Assembly (NCBI GenBank): GCA_009192285.1
Contig: WBVU01000008.1
Span: forward strand, 1,188,370 to 1,252,369
Direction: 5' to 3'
Source of the DNA: Morchella semilibera
Lineage: Eukaryota > Ascomycota > Pezizomycetes > Pezizales > Morchellaceae
DNA: 64,000 bases
In this document: in pieces, positions 33,198 to 43,394 of the stretch
Layout of the letters: each line of letters starts with the position of its first letter
Position numbering within the stretch: position 1 is the first letter of the stretch
Notes under the pieces: model-generated
Seen by the model: the letters and a program-made list of their open reading frames with translations, nothing else
Told to the model about the DNA's origin: nothing
Database searches by the model: none
Position numbers and translations under genes: made by a program

Positions 33198-33749
33198 ATG
33201 TCCGCCACAGTATCACCTCTGCTTCAACTACCCGTCGAGCTAATACTGCTCATCACCCCTTACCTCCCCAACCGCTCGCTATCCAAGCTAGCCCGTACCT
33301 GCCACGCCCTGCATAACCTCCTCACCCCTCTCCTCGACCGCAAGCTCAAACGCAAAGAGAACGAGGTCCGCCAATGGGCCATCAGAAGAAACTGGCCTGT
33401 GGTTGTTTCCTACACCCTGAAGCTCCCCCGTGCTAGGCGTGTTCGCAACGGCCACTGGCTGTTCTATCTGGCTGCTTCGGACGGGTTTGAGGAGATAATC
33501 CGGGTGCTCCTGGAACATGGTGTCTCCCCCGGCCCCAACCACGAGAAGGTTTATTCCCCGCTCCGCGCTGCAAAGGACAGTGGGCATATGGGGGTTGTGA
33601 AGATGCTCCTTGAGTCGAAGGGGTACTGGAAGAGGTGGCGCAGGGACAAGACCCCAAAGCAGTGGGTGATCAGAATAGATGGATTTGTGTCTGACCTTGG
33701 GGATATTGGGAAGGGCTGGGTAGCAGCGGCGGGTAGGAGCATGCGTTAG
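33198..33749 (+). CDS. F-box and ankyrin-repeat protein
   Basis: 183 residues from the ATG at 33198 (MSATVSPLLQLPVELILLIT); an in-frame ATG at 33030 would add a leader that relatives lack. F-box core YLPNRSLSKLARTCHALHN, then LLTPLLDRKLKRKENEVRQW and IRRNWP. Two ankyrin-like repeats: LAASDGFEEIIRVLLEHGV and RAAKDSGHMGVVKMLLESK. The C terminus (YWKRWRRDK...) is shared with the pseudogene at 34963, marking the two as close paralogues. Intact single exon; predicted SCF substrate adaptor. Confidence 0.85.
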   Translation: MSATVSPLLQLPVELILLITPYLPNRSLSKLARTCHALHNLLTPLLDRKLKRKENEVRQWAIRRNWPVVVSYTLKLPRARRVRNGHWLFYLAASDGFEEIIRVLLEHGVSPGPNHEKVYSPLRAAKDSGHMGVVKMLLESKGYWKRWRRDKTPKQWVIRIDGFVSDLGDIGKGWVAAAGRSMR

Positions 33750-34359
33750 GGTGAGAATAATCATAACTGGGGGAAACAAACACAGTCCATTCTTGCGGAA
33801 GGTTCTTTTGTCTAGACAGATTTTTTAATAATTATCGTGGTGGAGTTATCGAAGACTTGGCATTTTTTTTTGGTTATGGCCGGGTCTAAGACTGTGTGCA
33901 CTATATTTGCGCCTGTGCGGGCATTGCCGCCGGGCTTTAGCTAGAGCAGAAAGTGATGTGACTTAAACAGTATTCTTTTACCAGCGCAAGTTCAAGATAA
34001 CAATAACTCAAGGTGCCCTGTGCGCACATTATCTGCTATGTGGTTTGATGCATACAATGGCTATTGGAATTCAAAATTCACTGAGTGACTCAAAGATGAT
34101 TGATGGAGAACGACCCCTCCGCAAAGAATAGAAGGGAAAAGAATCCTCTCAGAGCCGGCCAATTATATCGTTTAAATTGCATATTTCCTGCTCGGTATAT
34201 CCACCTGTAATTGCATGGCGTTTCCGGACCCAACTGCTATTGCATCAATGCTACCCTTTTTGTATGGCATGCAAGAGTGGTTGGGAGCGGAAATGTCATG
34301 GAACCTAAGGCCTGGTTACACAAGATTGCAATCAACCGATATATCCACCTGCATATCCC

Positions 34360-34545
34360 CTCATCGACCTTCACATCCTCCAGCTACCTACCGAACTACT
34401 GACTAAAATTGCCGAAGACACGCTCACTACCTACCTGAGCTCTCATGCACCTGCCACGCCCGGCACGCCCCTCACCACACTAGAGCTCAACTGCCAGTTT
34501 ATTACTAGCCCAAGCAGACATGATCCGCAAGTGGGTTATCGGGGG
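34360..34545 (+). pseudogene. F-box relic
   Basis: LQLPTELLTKIAEDTLTTYL in one frame, followed by traces of the RTCHA..HHTLL section and a matching QADMIRKWVI tail in other frames. Too decayed to delimit precisely. Confidence 0.5.
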
Positions 34546-34600
34546 TGGCCGAGTTGGAGAAAAAATCTTGAATTTGCGTGTATCGATTTAAAGACCTCTA
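34545..34600 (+). other. tRNA-like 5' fragment
   Basis: GGGGGTGGCCGAGTTGGAGA contains TGGCCGAGTTGG, a perfect match to the eukaryotic internal promoter box A of Leu/Ser-type tRNAs. No box B or closing acceptor strand follows, so this is a truncated tRNA-derived piece or chance. Confidence 0.3.
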
Positions 34601-34962
34601 CGCGTCCATTATATCGGGATATGAGGGATAATGTATGTGTTTGTGGGGTATCAATTTTATTCTACGCGCCCCCCTCATGCGGTTCCATTAATTGCACACA
34701 AGGCTGAATTTATGGAAATTATGTGTATATTATCAAAACCAAGTATATTCTAGAGTTCGTGGCACAGATCAGAGAAATTCTCTCGAGAACCGTAGCGCGG
34801 GGAAGTGAAGCAGTGTATCTTGAACCTATATCGTGGCTAAGAGATTGACATGATTATCCCGAAAATCCCATTACATGTGTATAAATATATATTAGTATAA
34901 ATTAGGTCAAGATGTTGTTACACAGCAATGCAAACGTCGACCACCCCTCTTTACTTGATACT

Positions 34963-35590
34963 ATGTGCACCTCACACTTCCACCTCCTTCCTAATAAGCT
35001 ACTGCTCCAGATTATTGATGATCTACCTCTTTCCGCTCTCTCCACACTCTCACGGACCTGCCATGCCTACACCACATTCTCCACCTCCTCCTTAGCAACC
35101 ACTTCCGGTCCCAGCTAAAAGACATCCGTATGTGGGGGTTCGACACAACCGACCCCGCACTCTTTCCCGCGCACTGGACATCCCGCTGGGTGAGCATGAC
35201 TACTACAATGTCATTCATGTACTACCACCATGCGGCCGCAAAAGGACATGATCAGGTAGTCCGCGTGCTTCTTGACCGTGGCATTTATCCCGGAATGCTT
35301 TATACGGACGTCTTGTTACCCGTGCTGGTTGCGCAGAGGAAGGGATCTATGGAGGTTGTGAGGGCGCTGCTGGGATCGGCGAAATAATGGGAGCGGTGGT
35401 GGAAGGAGCAGGCTTCGGAGGAGTACGAGGGCCTGGTGCACAGCGACGGGTCCATGCCGTTCCCCGGTGCGGTTGTGAAGGTTTGGGTTGGGAACTGTAA
35501 GGACGGAAGGCAGATAGAAGGGAGGAGAGAGGAAGAGGTGACCGATCTTGGACGGGTTTGTTATACGTTTGGCTGGCGAATTGATATTGT
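34963..35590 (+). pseudogene. F-box/ankyrin pseudogene, paralogue of 33198
   Basis: The ATG at 34963 opens LLPNKLLLQIIDDLPLSALS and LSRTCHAYTT, then the frame shifts near 35095. The second frame carries SQLKDIRMWGFDTTDP and ankyrin repeats (HAAAKGHDQVVRVLLDRG; GSMEVVRALLGSAK). A TAA at 35386 precedes WERWWKEQASEEYEG, which aligns with the intact C terminus of the gene at 33198 (YWKRWRRDK), so this stop is also a lesion. Confidence 0.75.
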
Positions 35591-35809
35591 ATGTATATCG
35601 AGGGTAGTCTGATATGCATGGTTACTCATCAATCTGAGACATCGTTGCACAACATTGCATGTCAACGTCAACTCTATTCCCACATCCCATGTAAGACCCG
35701 TTCCGCAACGGTTTACACATACTCGCCCGAAGGAGAAGTCTGTTGTTGATTTGCATGGCAACCGCACCAAAGATATCAATGGAATCCACTCTTTGGCGAG
35801 TGCCTCGAC

Positions 35810-36180
35810 CCTCTTTAATACCCCCCCGAGCTTCTCGATCCGATCACCAGCTACCTAACCACTCCCACTATCCCGGGGCGGCCCTTTAAAACCAGATATC
35901 TTTCCGCGCATCCATCTACTGCACTAGCCTCCCAAAGATGTCCGGAGGGGGCGTCACGATAGACATGGTCGTGACCGCTGGCCACCTTGACATTGCCACT
36001 CTACGCACTCTACTCCTCTCCTAACACCGGAGATCATCACGGCGACAGCTCGATTTTTAGTGGCGGATAGTAGGAGTAAGGAGTGTGCGCGCATCTGTTG
36101 GAGGCTGAGGTAGTCATAGATCTGAACTAACCCCTACAGATGCTACTGGGTTTAGTGTTCGGGAAGGGCGATAAGATCGT
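35810..36180 (+). pseudogene. F-box/ankyrin relic
   Basis: LFNTPPELLDPITSYLTTP (F-box start) at about 35813, an ankyrin trace VTAGHLDIATLRTLL near 35975, and LLEAEVVIDLN near 36090, which matches the LLEAGADIDLN motif of intact genes. Frames and stops are mixed. Confidence 0.5.
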
Positions 36181-36385
36181 AGAGAGCCATCTGAGATGTT
36201 TGATTGTATTTTGGGGCACTCCTGTTATCTCCCGGGCTTTTCTGGGAGTTTGCTCTAGAGAGAACAATGAGTATTATGGCGATGCGGAGGGGCTAACAAT
36301 GAGAAGGGTGCATGCCAAGGAAAAGGGAAAGCTGACTTCGGCAAACCCAGGTCCTCGTACTACGCAAAGCGTGTCTAAACTTGTC

Positions 36386-36398
36386 AGGGTTAGGGTTA
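36386..36398. repeat. interstitial telomere-like dimer
   Basis: AGGGTTAGGGTTA, the same 13 bases and orientation as at 19973-19985. Confidence 0.8.
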
Positions 36399-36624
36399 CG
36401 AATAGGTTATAATTCGTTGATATAGTAATATTGAGTTAGAGCTCGCCCATGACGGGGCCATAGTTGGATGATCTTCCTGCGCATGCGTGGTAAAATACAT
36501 ATATATTGCTAGATTCCTAGCCTATGTCCTGAGCGTATGAGACATTCGCGAAATCTCTCTCATGCATTAGCGTTGCCTTTGTAGGAAGCGATTGGCTAGA
36601 ATAAAGTAATTTCAAGACCGATAA

Positions 36625-36744
36625 TAGAGACTTTGCGCAAACGGAGCCAGCCCCATTTTCCGGTAACCTGATTAATGCCGATCCCGTAGCCTGCCAATCA
36701 GATAACCGAAATATAGAGCTGGCTGGATTTGCGCAAAGTCTCTA
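36625..36744. mobile_element. 120-bp palindromic MITE (TAGAGACTTTGCGCAAA ends)
   Basis: TAGAGACTTTGCGCAAA at 36625-36641 is exactly inverted at 36728-36744. Inner arms also pair: GAGCCAGCC with GGCTGGCT-type bases, and TTTCCGGTAACCTGATTA with AATCAGATAACCGAAA. Almost the whole element folds back on itself. The flanking TA on each side fits a Tc1/mariner-type TA target but is part of the palindrome. Confidence 0.8.
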
Positions 36745-36770
36745 ATACAGCAAACAGCTTGCCCGGACAT

Positions 36771-37196
36771 AACGCGTTGGACCGGGAACCCTGTCAGACG
36801 CAGAAACCTGTCGCCTGGCAACCAGCACTTGTAGAAAAACCTCAAAACCATATGAATCTAGATACCATCTACATAGGTATAATTGCCTATTAAGAAGGAT
36901 ACTCCTCCAAGTTCAAATGGGAGATTTGCTTAAAAACTCGTGAAGAAACAGTCAAATTATATATAAACTCCTATACATGCAAACACTTGTATGGAGAGAT
37001 CAGCACCATAACATATCTCCACCAGCTTTTAAGATATTTGAGTCAGAATTTTTTTGAGATGGTCCTCATGTCAGGAGAATAAATATTCAATTCCATTTTC
37101 CTCCTGTGGCGGTTGTTGTTCGATTATTCAGTTCAATGGATTTTGTATGCGACAGGTTTCTAGCTGCGTCTGACAGGGTTCCCGGTCCAACGCGTT
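36771..37196. mobile_element. 426-bp inverted-repeat element flanked by AACGCGTT
   Basis: The arms are about 44 bp: left 36771-36814 and right 37149-37196, reading AACGCGTTGGACCGGGAACC inward, then CTGTCAGACGCAG and AAACCTGTCGC. The right copy has a 4-5-base insertion. The outer AACGCGTT (36771-36778 and 37189-37196) is both palindromic and directly repeated, so it may be an 8-bp target duplication with the element itself at 36779-37188. There is no coding capacity. The 8-bp flank would suit a hAT-type element. Confidence 0.8.
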
Positions 37197-37245
37197 ACCT
37201 AGAAATTGGATATCACATGACTTTCATGCATGTGAATGTCTGACG

Positions 37246-37383
37246 TACTCGGGGCAGGTAAATAGTACCGGACAATGCAAGTTTTGTCTCTGGGCTTTTT
37301 TTGCAGTGGTTCTCGCCTAGTACGCGCACCCATTGGTGAACCAAAAACCTCCATTGTCCGGTACTTTTTACCTGCCCCGAGTA
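37246..37383. mobile_element. 138-bp MITE (CTCGGGGCAGGTAAA ends, TA flanks)
   Basis: 32-bp arms at 37246-37277 and 37352-37383 differ at one position: TACTCGGGGCAGGTAAA, then AGTACCGGACAATG. TA occurs at both outer edges, as expected for a Tc1/mariner-type non-autonomous element. It ends 85 bp before the ATG of the F-box gene at 37468, so it sits in that gene's promoter. Confidence 0.85.
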
Positions 37384-37467
37384 GAGTACATGTGACACTT
37401 ACCTAATCAATCTGTGTAACACGACCCAGTATAAAGCTCTCTTGTTCCCCCCCCCCCTGCTGATAAA

Positions 37468-38058
37468 ATGTCCACCACACACTTGTATCCACGTTTGCCA
37501 CTTGGGCTCTTCCTACTTATCGCCGACTACCTTCCCACCCGCGAATTATCATCCCTCTCCTGTACATGCAGTTCGTACCATGTACTACTAGCCCCCCGCC
37601 TCGATACTCGCTTCAAGGACCACGCCAGGTCTATCGTCCGTTGGGCGGCGAAGCGCAACAACCCTGAAATCTTTAAACGTGCCCTCGATCTCGTGGAACT
37701 TCCCCCGTTATTCATTGGCCCCGGGGGTAAAGGCCATTGGCTCGACGTCCTTCTTTATGAGGCGGTCCGCCTTGGGTGGACGGAGTTTGTTCGTGCCCTG
37801 CTGGAGTACGGAGTAAACCTTCACGAATGTTGTGGGGGCGGAACCCCGCTGTCTATTGCTGTAAAATGGGGAAAGTTGGAGATCGCAACACTGCTTCTGG
37901 AGGCTGGCACAGACCCCGATAGGCCGGGGTGCGCCTGTGATGGATTTAAAAAGCCAGCGGAGATCGCGTGGGACTTCCCAAGCCACAATGATATGATGGC
38001 CCTCTTGGTCAAGTACGGGGCGGCGTTTCGGCCACCACATTTGTCGCCGGGGGAATAG
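37468..38058 (+). CDS. F-box and ankyrin-repeat protein
   Basis: 196 residues. F-box from residue 9 (RLPLGLFLLIADYLPTRELS, then LSCTCSSYHVLLAPRL), followed by the family helix FKDHARSIVRWAAKRNNPEI. Three ankyrin-like repeats: LYEAVRLGWTEFVRALLEYGV, TPLSIAVKWGKLEIATLLLEAGT, and a final AEIAWDFPSHNDMMALLVKYGA. The ATG follows an 11-C run (37447-37457) by 10 bp and lies just downstream of three palindromic elements, so its promoter has been rebuilt by insertions. It is the last intact gene of the + array. Intact. Confidence 0.88.
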   Translation: MSTTHLYPRLPLGLFLLIADYLPTRELSSLSCTCSSYHVLLAPRLDTRFKDHARSIVRWAAKRNNPEIFKRALDLVELPPLFIGPGGKGHWLDVLLYEAVRLGWTEFVRALLEYGVNLHECCGGGTPLSIAVKWGKLEIATLLLEAGTDPDRPGCACDGFKKPAEIAWDFPSHNDMMALLVKYGAAFRPPHLSPGE

Positions 38059-38309
38059 GTTGTGAGAGAATATAGGCTTTCATAAGGGTGTTTAGGTTAG
38101 AGGTTTCTGTCTTGGTCTCCCATGGCGCGTTTGGTCATGTATAGGGAAATACAATCTCCCACTAGAAGACGGTTGTCAGATAGTCGTGAAATCAGTACTG
38201 AGAGATTAATAATAAGTAACTTAGCCTTATGCTGTTTCTTAAATAGTGGGCAGGGATCCCGGGCATTTGATCGAGTGAGACGCTATGACTGTCATCAACT
38301 TTCATCGAG

Positions 38310-38445
38310 CCTCTATAATACCCCTACCACCAAACCTCCGCAAACTCCTCCCTCTCTATTAAAACCTTATCCCTCATCCACAATCGTCCCACCTCTGATC
38401 TCGGCACTTTTTCCCGCCTCTCCCGCACCCGTCCCACCTCCAGTG
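38310..38445 (+). pseudogene. possible F-box relic
   Basis: Traces only: LPPNLRKLLPL in one frame and TFSRLSRTRPTS in another, in the order expected for an F-box. The long open frame through here (38122-38601, Pro/Ser/Thr-rich) is probably a shadow of this decayed pyrimidine-rich sequence. Confidence 0.35.
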
Positions 38446-38934
38446 ACCTCTCGACCCCCCACCACAATACCCAACCTGACTCCTAGGCCACTGAAACCCC
38501 TAGCTAAGCCGCACAGTGATCTATCCGTTTCTTTGTACTGTGCCCTCAGCCTAGGCCCTGCCCTGGAACAATACGGAGGTTTAAGGGTAAGAGACGAATA
38601 GCAAGGGTATAGACAAAGTGCACATCCTCCTTGCTCATGGGGTGGGAAGCATGGGTCTTGGAATGATATTGTTCCTGGTACTTATTCCTAGTTGTAAAAT
38701 CCATTACCGATAGTTTTTAGGATGGCTGTAGTATGTGCCGAATCAATTTCTGAGGTTTGTTGAGTGGCGATGAGCATAAGATGAAGTTAAAGTGAACGTG
38801 CTCTCGCGTACAATGTGGCTATGTAATCAATTGGGGGAGCTGACGCAATTAGTGATTTGAGGGGGAGGGGAGGGGGATTGGAGAAGCTGCATAACGAGTG
38901 ATATCGCATGATGCATTACCGGTTTTGAAGGTAT

Positions 38935-39440
38935 GTCTCGTGATTCACCACACCGGAGACTCTACCAACTATATAAACGAATCAAAAAAAGCATCATTTT
39001 CGCTTATTATTTTTCTATGCGAAATGAATCACTTTTAATGTGCTCTCTAAAGGGATCAAAAACCGATCAAAAAATGAATCCTTAGTTCCATTTGATACAT
39101 TTCAAGTGCTTTTTCTAAAAGTTTAAAAGGAAAAAAGAATTGATCTCTCAAGGAACTGAACCTTGGCTATTGCAATTACTTAACCTGAACCTTATCACCT
39201 ATGCTATCAGACAATATATTAATTCATTATTTGAGCTGTGTTGGATTGCCAGAGAGGAAAAGCATCAGAAAATTGGTGAGGAAAAGGCATCATGGAAAAG
39301 CATCATGAAAAATGAATCCGAGTGCCTTTTACAAAAGCATACCCTCTAAATGAATCAAAGGATTCATTTACCAAAACTGACTGTGTGGGAAACGAATCAA
39401 AAGATTCATTTACATGGCTGGTAGAGAGAGGGTAGATCTA
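38935..39440 (-). repeat. SINE-like repeat with a tRNA-related part, copy 1
   Basis: On the minus strand at about 39212-39143 lies a tRNA-like stretch with a good T-arm: CAAGG, loop TTCAGTT, CCTTG, matching the internal box B consensus, with a box A-like TAGCATAGGTGATAAGG before it. The rest is AT-rich with many ATGAATCA/GATTCATTT motifs and a palindromic GAATCAAAGGATTC. Together with copy 2 it shares the order: Pol III-like core, AAAACTG(A/C)CTG(T/A)GTGGGAA, and CATTT..GCTGGTAG. A tRNA-derived SINE is the best reading; a decayed LTR is possible. Confidence 0.5.
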
Positions 39441-39589
39441 ACTCAAATATGGGGTGTGTCCTCGGACTGTGATCATTGTTCTGCATGACCGAAGATAGCC
39501 GCCGGAGTATCACGATGAAGGCCTTTTGTCGGCCCCAATCTTCACCTCTATTCTCTTAAATTTGTACCGGCCCCTGCAGGTCAGATCAG

Positions 39590-40080
39590 AGAAAATGACT
39601 CACTATATACATACCCGCCCGCACTCCCTACAAACTATCAAAGTGAATCGAGAAATGAATCATGCGATCAAATGTGACATATAATAATGCATCAAATAAC
39701 TATGGGGAAACGAACCAGTAAATGAATCTTAAGTTCATTTTGCCACTTAAGTTCACACATTTCCCATCCAAATCCCCAAAAAGAAAATGTTCTTGATGAG
39801 AGTTAAACTCTCACTATCTTGAATCTTTATCCTAGATCTTATCACTTCCGCCAACACTTCAGATAATAACATTTAAGAGAAAGCAGTAAGAAAGGGTTAT
39901 TGATTGATAATGGATCAGTAAATGAATCAGGTAAGGGAATCAAGTAAATGGATCAAGTAAAGGAATCAAAGATTTTATTGCAACTAACGTCCCCCGAAAA
40001 CGAATCACTGGATTCATGTCCCAAAACTGCCTGAGTGGGAATGATTCGTTTCCAGAGCTGGTAGTGACTGTGGTGTCATG
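39590..40080 (-). repeat. SINE-like repeat with a tRNA-related part, copy 2
   Basis: A diverged copy of the repeat at 38935-39440. The tRNA-like part is at about 39864-39790 on the minus strand. It shares GTGATAAGRTYYAGG-type bases with copy 1, and its own T-arm-like TGAGA, GTTTAAC, TCTCA closes perfectly. The ATGAATCA motifs and the CAAAACTGCCTGAGTGGGAA block match copy 1. The pair marks the boundary between the two opposing F-box arrays. Confidence 0.5.
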
Positions 40081-40787
40081 TCGAAATCTTTGCCAAATAT
40101 GTTCTAGGCCAATCCCAAGTCCGAAGAATGACGAACTTTGACCACCGACTAAATGGTAAGGTCCATCTGACTGCACGGGATGCAATAGCGGTGGTGGAGT
40201 GTTCAGGGTATCGCTAATTATAGCATAGCTGAAAAGCATGATATGTATACATGCGGGATCGATTATCAGCATCTTATGGCCCTTTTGAATAGTATCGCGG
40301 CTTCAATTATTTAAATTGCCTTGGCAACCCTTGCACAAAGCTCTAAATATTTTTGGCCTTGCAGATTGCCTTTCTGTTGCCTCTTGTAGCTTGAAAGATG
40401 GAAGTTCCAAACTATTCTAGTAAAACATCGAAGGATGGTCATTTTAGCTTACGAGCGATTGTAGTGCCTATATCTTCTTCCTGTAAGTCGGCTATAGGTA
40501 TACGGATTCCATCACTGAACCATTGTTTAAGATGAGGAGCTGGTCCATCTTTACTGTACAGCGACAGGTAACAAGTGATGGAATGCCCTGAGGTACAAAC
40601 ACCAGATGTTGGTGGCGTTTTACCAAAACAGGCGTCGCTGTGTTCCATCGCTTATTACCTGCTACTGTACAATGATAAGAGGCGAAATAGTAAATGCCCA
40701 AAACCAACAGCGAAGGTTGGCAAAGGGAGGATCCACATGCCCGTGTCCTCCTCGATACCTCCTCCACCTACGCTCGCGAACATGGTT
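40081..40787. other. intergenic, no gene seen
   Basis: Only short overlapping frames; no domain or repeat recognised. Confidence 0.35.
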
Positions 40788-41300
40788 TCAACGGCAGCGC
40801 TTGTCCCCATGCAGCTCCTCATTCCAATAGAATGTTGGCAGTACCCTCCTCGCATAGTAGTCAGTCCTCAACAGCTCAGCGATCCCCCAATCCTCCCTCA
40901 TCATCGCCACATTTACAGGAGTCATAACCACCAATCCACTATCAGCCATGTGTACGTCTGCCCCTGCCTTGAGCAAAATCTTAGCAACTTCTTTATCACC
41001 TGTATAGACTGCGCGCAACAACGGCATCAAATCTATTGCCTTGGGGTGTACAGGTTCCTTATCCAGCAGCTGTCGCACCATCTGCGTTTGTGCGTGGTCC
41101 GTGGCGTTGCCGCGAGGCTTCGTCTCATATATCTACGGACAGCGCGCGGGATAGGAATTTGGAATGGTAGTGGGCAGTGGCCTAGACAATGATGGCTCTT
41201 GCCCCCTCCGTGAAGAGGCTGTCGAGGAAGGGGGTGAGGAGAAAGTAGAGGGTAAGGCAGCTACGAGAGAGGGCAGATACGGAGCGGGTGCAAGGGAAGC
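40788..41300 (-). pseudogene. F-box/ankyrin pseudogene with nonsense codon
   Basis: The 3' half is open (about 41081-40788) and encodes ankyrin repeats: MPLLRAVYTGDKEVAKILLKAGA, then MTPVNVAMMREDWGIAELL. Upstream (41290-41180) the F-box C-terminal half is readable (VSALSRSCLTLYFLLTPF, SLFTEGARAIIV), but a TAG replaces the tryptophan found at this point in relatives. The LPPEL start of the F-box is not recognisable. It is the first member of the minus-strand array. Confidence 0.7.
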
Positions 41301-42168
41301 GGGAATTTATAAGTAGAAGTTTAAGCGGGAGGAACGAGAGATATGGGGGGTGGGGGGATGGCTAGAATAGGATCTAGCTTGGTCTGATATCCTATGTTGT
41401 TAAAAAGCATAAAACACAACGGTTCTAGTCTACAAATCCTGCAGCTAAGCATCTGCTAGAGCATTTGTGGGCAACCTGCCTTGTAGCATTATAGCTTTTT
41501 GGATTTCTGGACTGGGGAAAATGTGCTGTGAGGTGGTGATGCGGTAGAACGTGAAGAGGGTTGACTATGAGAACCGTGGACTGGAACTGTTCTAAAGACG
41601 AGCAAACGGCCCAATACAACCTGTCTATTACAATCTCGAAACACGCGCAGTTTATGAGATATGGGTGCTTTTATAATGGAAGGAAAGAAAGGAGTGGGTG
41701 TATGCAGCCCGCCCAAATCACAGGACATGCATGAGTACGCTCTGGCAATGACGTGACAACTGTGTATTGGCCGACAGAGTAATCATGACAAAGTCACGAG
41801 CCTAGGTTGCTAGCCAACAGTGGGCCTATGGCCAGGGGCGCCCCAGTCCTCGCGCAGGGATCGTTTATCTACAGGTGCCTCTAATGATGTCTGTGATATT
41901 GATAGCCACCATGCATCTATTTAGGTCTGTCATTGACGCAATAGATGAACAGTTAAGTGTTAGGCTTTGAGTCGATACGCTGAATTACAAAGAACAACAA
42001 ATCAATTCGTGCAGCTATAACCTACCCACTAGCTGCACATCACTCTTGAAGCAACAACGGGGCAAGGATCAGCTGTACTTACAGCCACCCATCAGAGTTG
42101 TCCATCATTCGGATTTAATATGACATGCCCGGCTCAAGCAGTTATCAGACTATGCATTGAAATGTTGA
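41301..42168. other. intergenic, no gene seen
   Basis: Nothing supported apart from short shadow frames. Confidence 0.35.
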
Positions 42169-42544
42169 TAGTGATGGGCACGAGACGAGACGAGACTTGG
42201 GTTAGTCTCGTCTCGTCTTGTACCTCTTGGATTAGGTCTCGAAAGTCTCGAGACAATGGTCTAGTCTCGTCAAAGTCTCGAGACTTTTGGTCATATGACT
42301 TTGTTTCTGGGGAACACCCACAATCATGATAGTTAATGTATATTAAAAGTTGATCAAGGGTTGGAATCGTAGCTGGGGAGTACATTTGGGTACGAAAATA
42401 AAGTCCTAAATGTCTCGAGACAAGTCTCGAGACATTCAGACCTAGTCTTGTCTTGTCTTGTCTTGTCAACCCTCAGGTCTCGTCTTGTCTTGCTGAAAGC
42501 CTCGAGACTTAGTCTCGAGACAACTTGTCTTGTGCCCATCACTA
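42169..42544. mobile_element. 376-bp non-autonomous hAT-like element
   Basis: The ends are inverted: TAGTGATGGGCACGAGAC at 42169 and the complement of TAGTGATGGGCACAAGAC ending at 42544. Flanks AATGTTGA (42161-42168) and AATGTTGG (42545-42552) form an 8-bp target duplication with one mismatch, as expected of hAT elements. The subterminal parts are packed with GTCTCGAGAC and GTCTCGTCTTG motifs in both orientations, typical transposase-binding repeats. There is no coding capacity. Confidence 0.88.
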
Positions 42545-43394
42545 AATGTTGGTAATCTCAAGCCACCAGTGAGCTTGATGGAGGCGAAAACCAATATTAG
42601 ATGTTCATAGTGTTCTTATTCTCTGTTATCAAGTTTTTATACTTCTATAGATACATTTGAGTTCTTTGATTCAACTCTGTAAGCCACGTTGAGAACTGAC
42701 CACCTTATATACGAGTCACAAACACTCTTGAACAGTGGCTGTATAGACATATCGAGTGATAAGCTATGATTAATCTGAGGTATACACAGCTCCGCCAATT
42801 CCGTCATTTGACTACATGTCTACCAAGAGCACTTCCGAATTTAGTAATCGTACAAGAGGTACACCCAAAGCTGCTAGACTAGTCATCCTTTACCTCACCA
42901 AAGGGAGTATATCCCAGAAAACATCCTTATTCAGTGCACATGTTGACAATAGTTATGGCTAGGAAGAACGAGATACCCCTAATCTATCTGTTCAGTATAG
43001 AAGAAGCCCACGGCTATATAGAGACCAACAAAGGGGCATCATCTATCGAAATAACCGTATATGGCTAAGCTGCCAGCCCTGAAATAGGGGCTAGATGGGT
43101 TGGTATATGGGGGTTAAAAAGTCCGAAACAGCTTCTGTTGCTCACAGTTTAAAGTTTGTGGAGGTCACGTCAAGTTTGACTAGGTTTGCTTGGGACAAAT
43201 ATTAACCCGGATTCGGGAAACAATAACGACTACACGTCTTTTATATTTATTAACTATACTGTAAGTTCCTTAACCGGGATAACGGGACCTTCACAGCAGG
43301 TTCCCGTGCCGTGATATCTCCGGCAACAGTGGGGAGTGCAGGAGAGAAGCGCGGGAGAGAAAACGTGTGGAAGAGCCTGCGTGTAATCCTAGGT
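42545..43394. other. intergenic, no gene seen
   Basis: No supported coding sequence or repeat. Confidence 0.35.

Noticed and set aside
34545-34620. Functional tRNA gene
   Set aside because: Box A is perfect but no box B, anticodon arm or acceptor closure follows.
38122-38601. 159-residue Pro/Ser/Thr-rich + strand frame
   Set aside because: Its pyrimidine-rich part coincides with F-box traces in other frames, so it is better read as a shadow of a relic.
39143-39212. Functional tRNA gene on the - strand
   Set aside because: The T-arm is good but the acceptor strands do not pair, and a diverged copy lies 650 bp away; a tRNA-derived repeat fits better.
42120-42542. Open frames rich in Arg, Asp, Ser and Thr on both strands
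   Set aside because: They are translations of the GTCTCGAGAC repeats of the hAT-like element.
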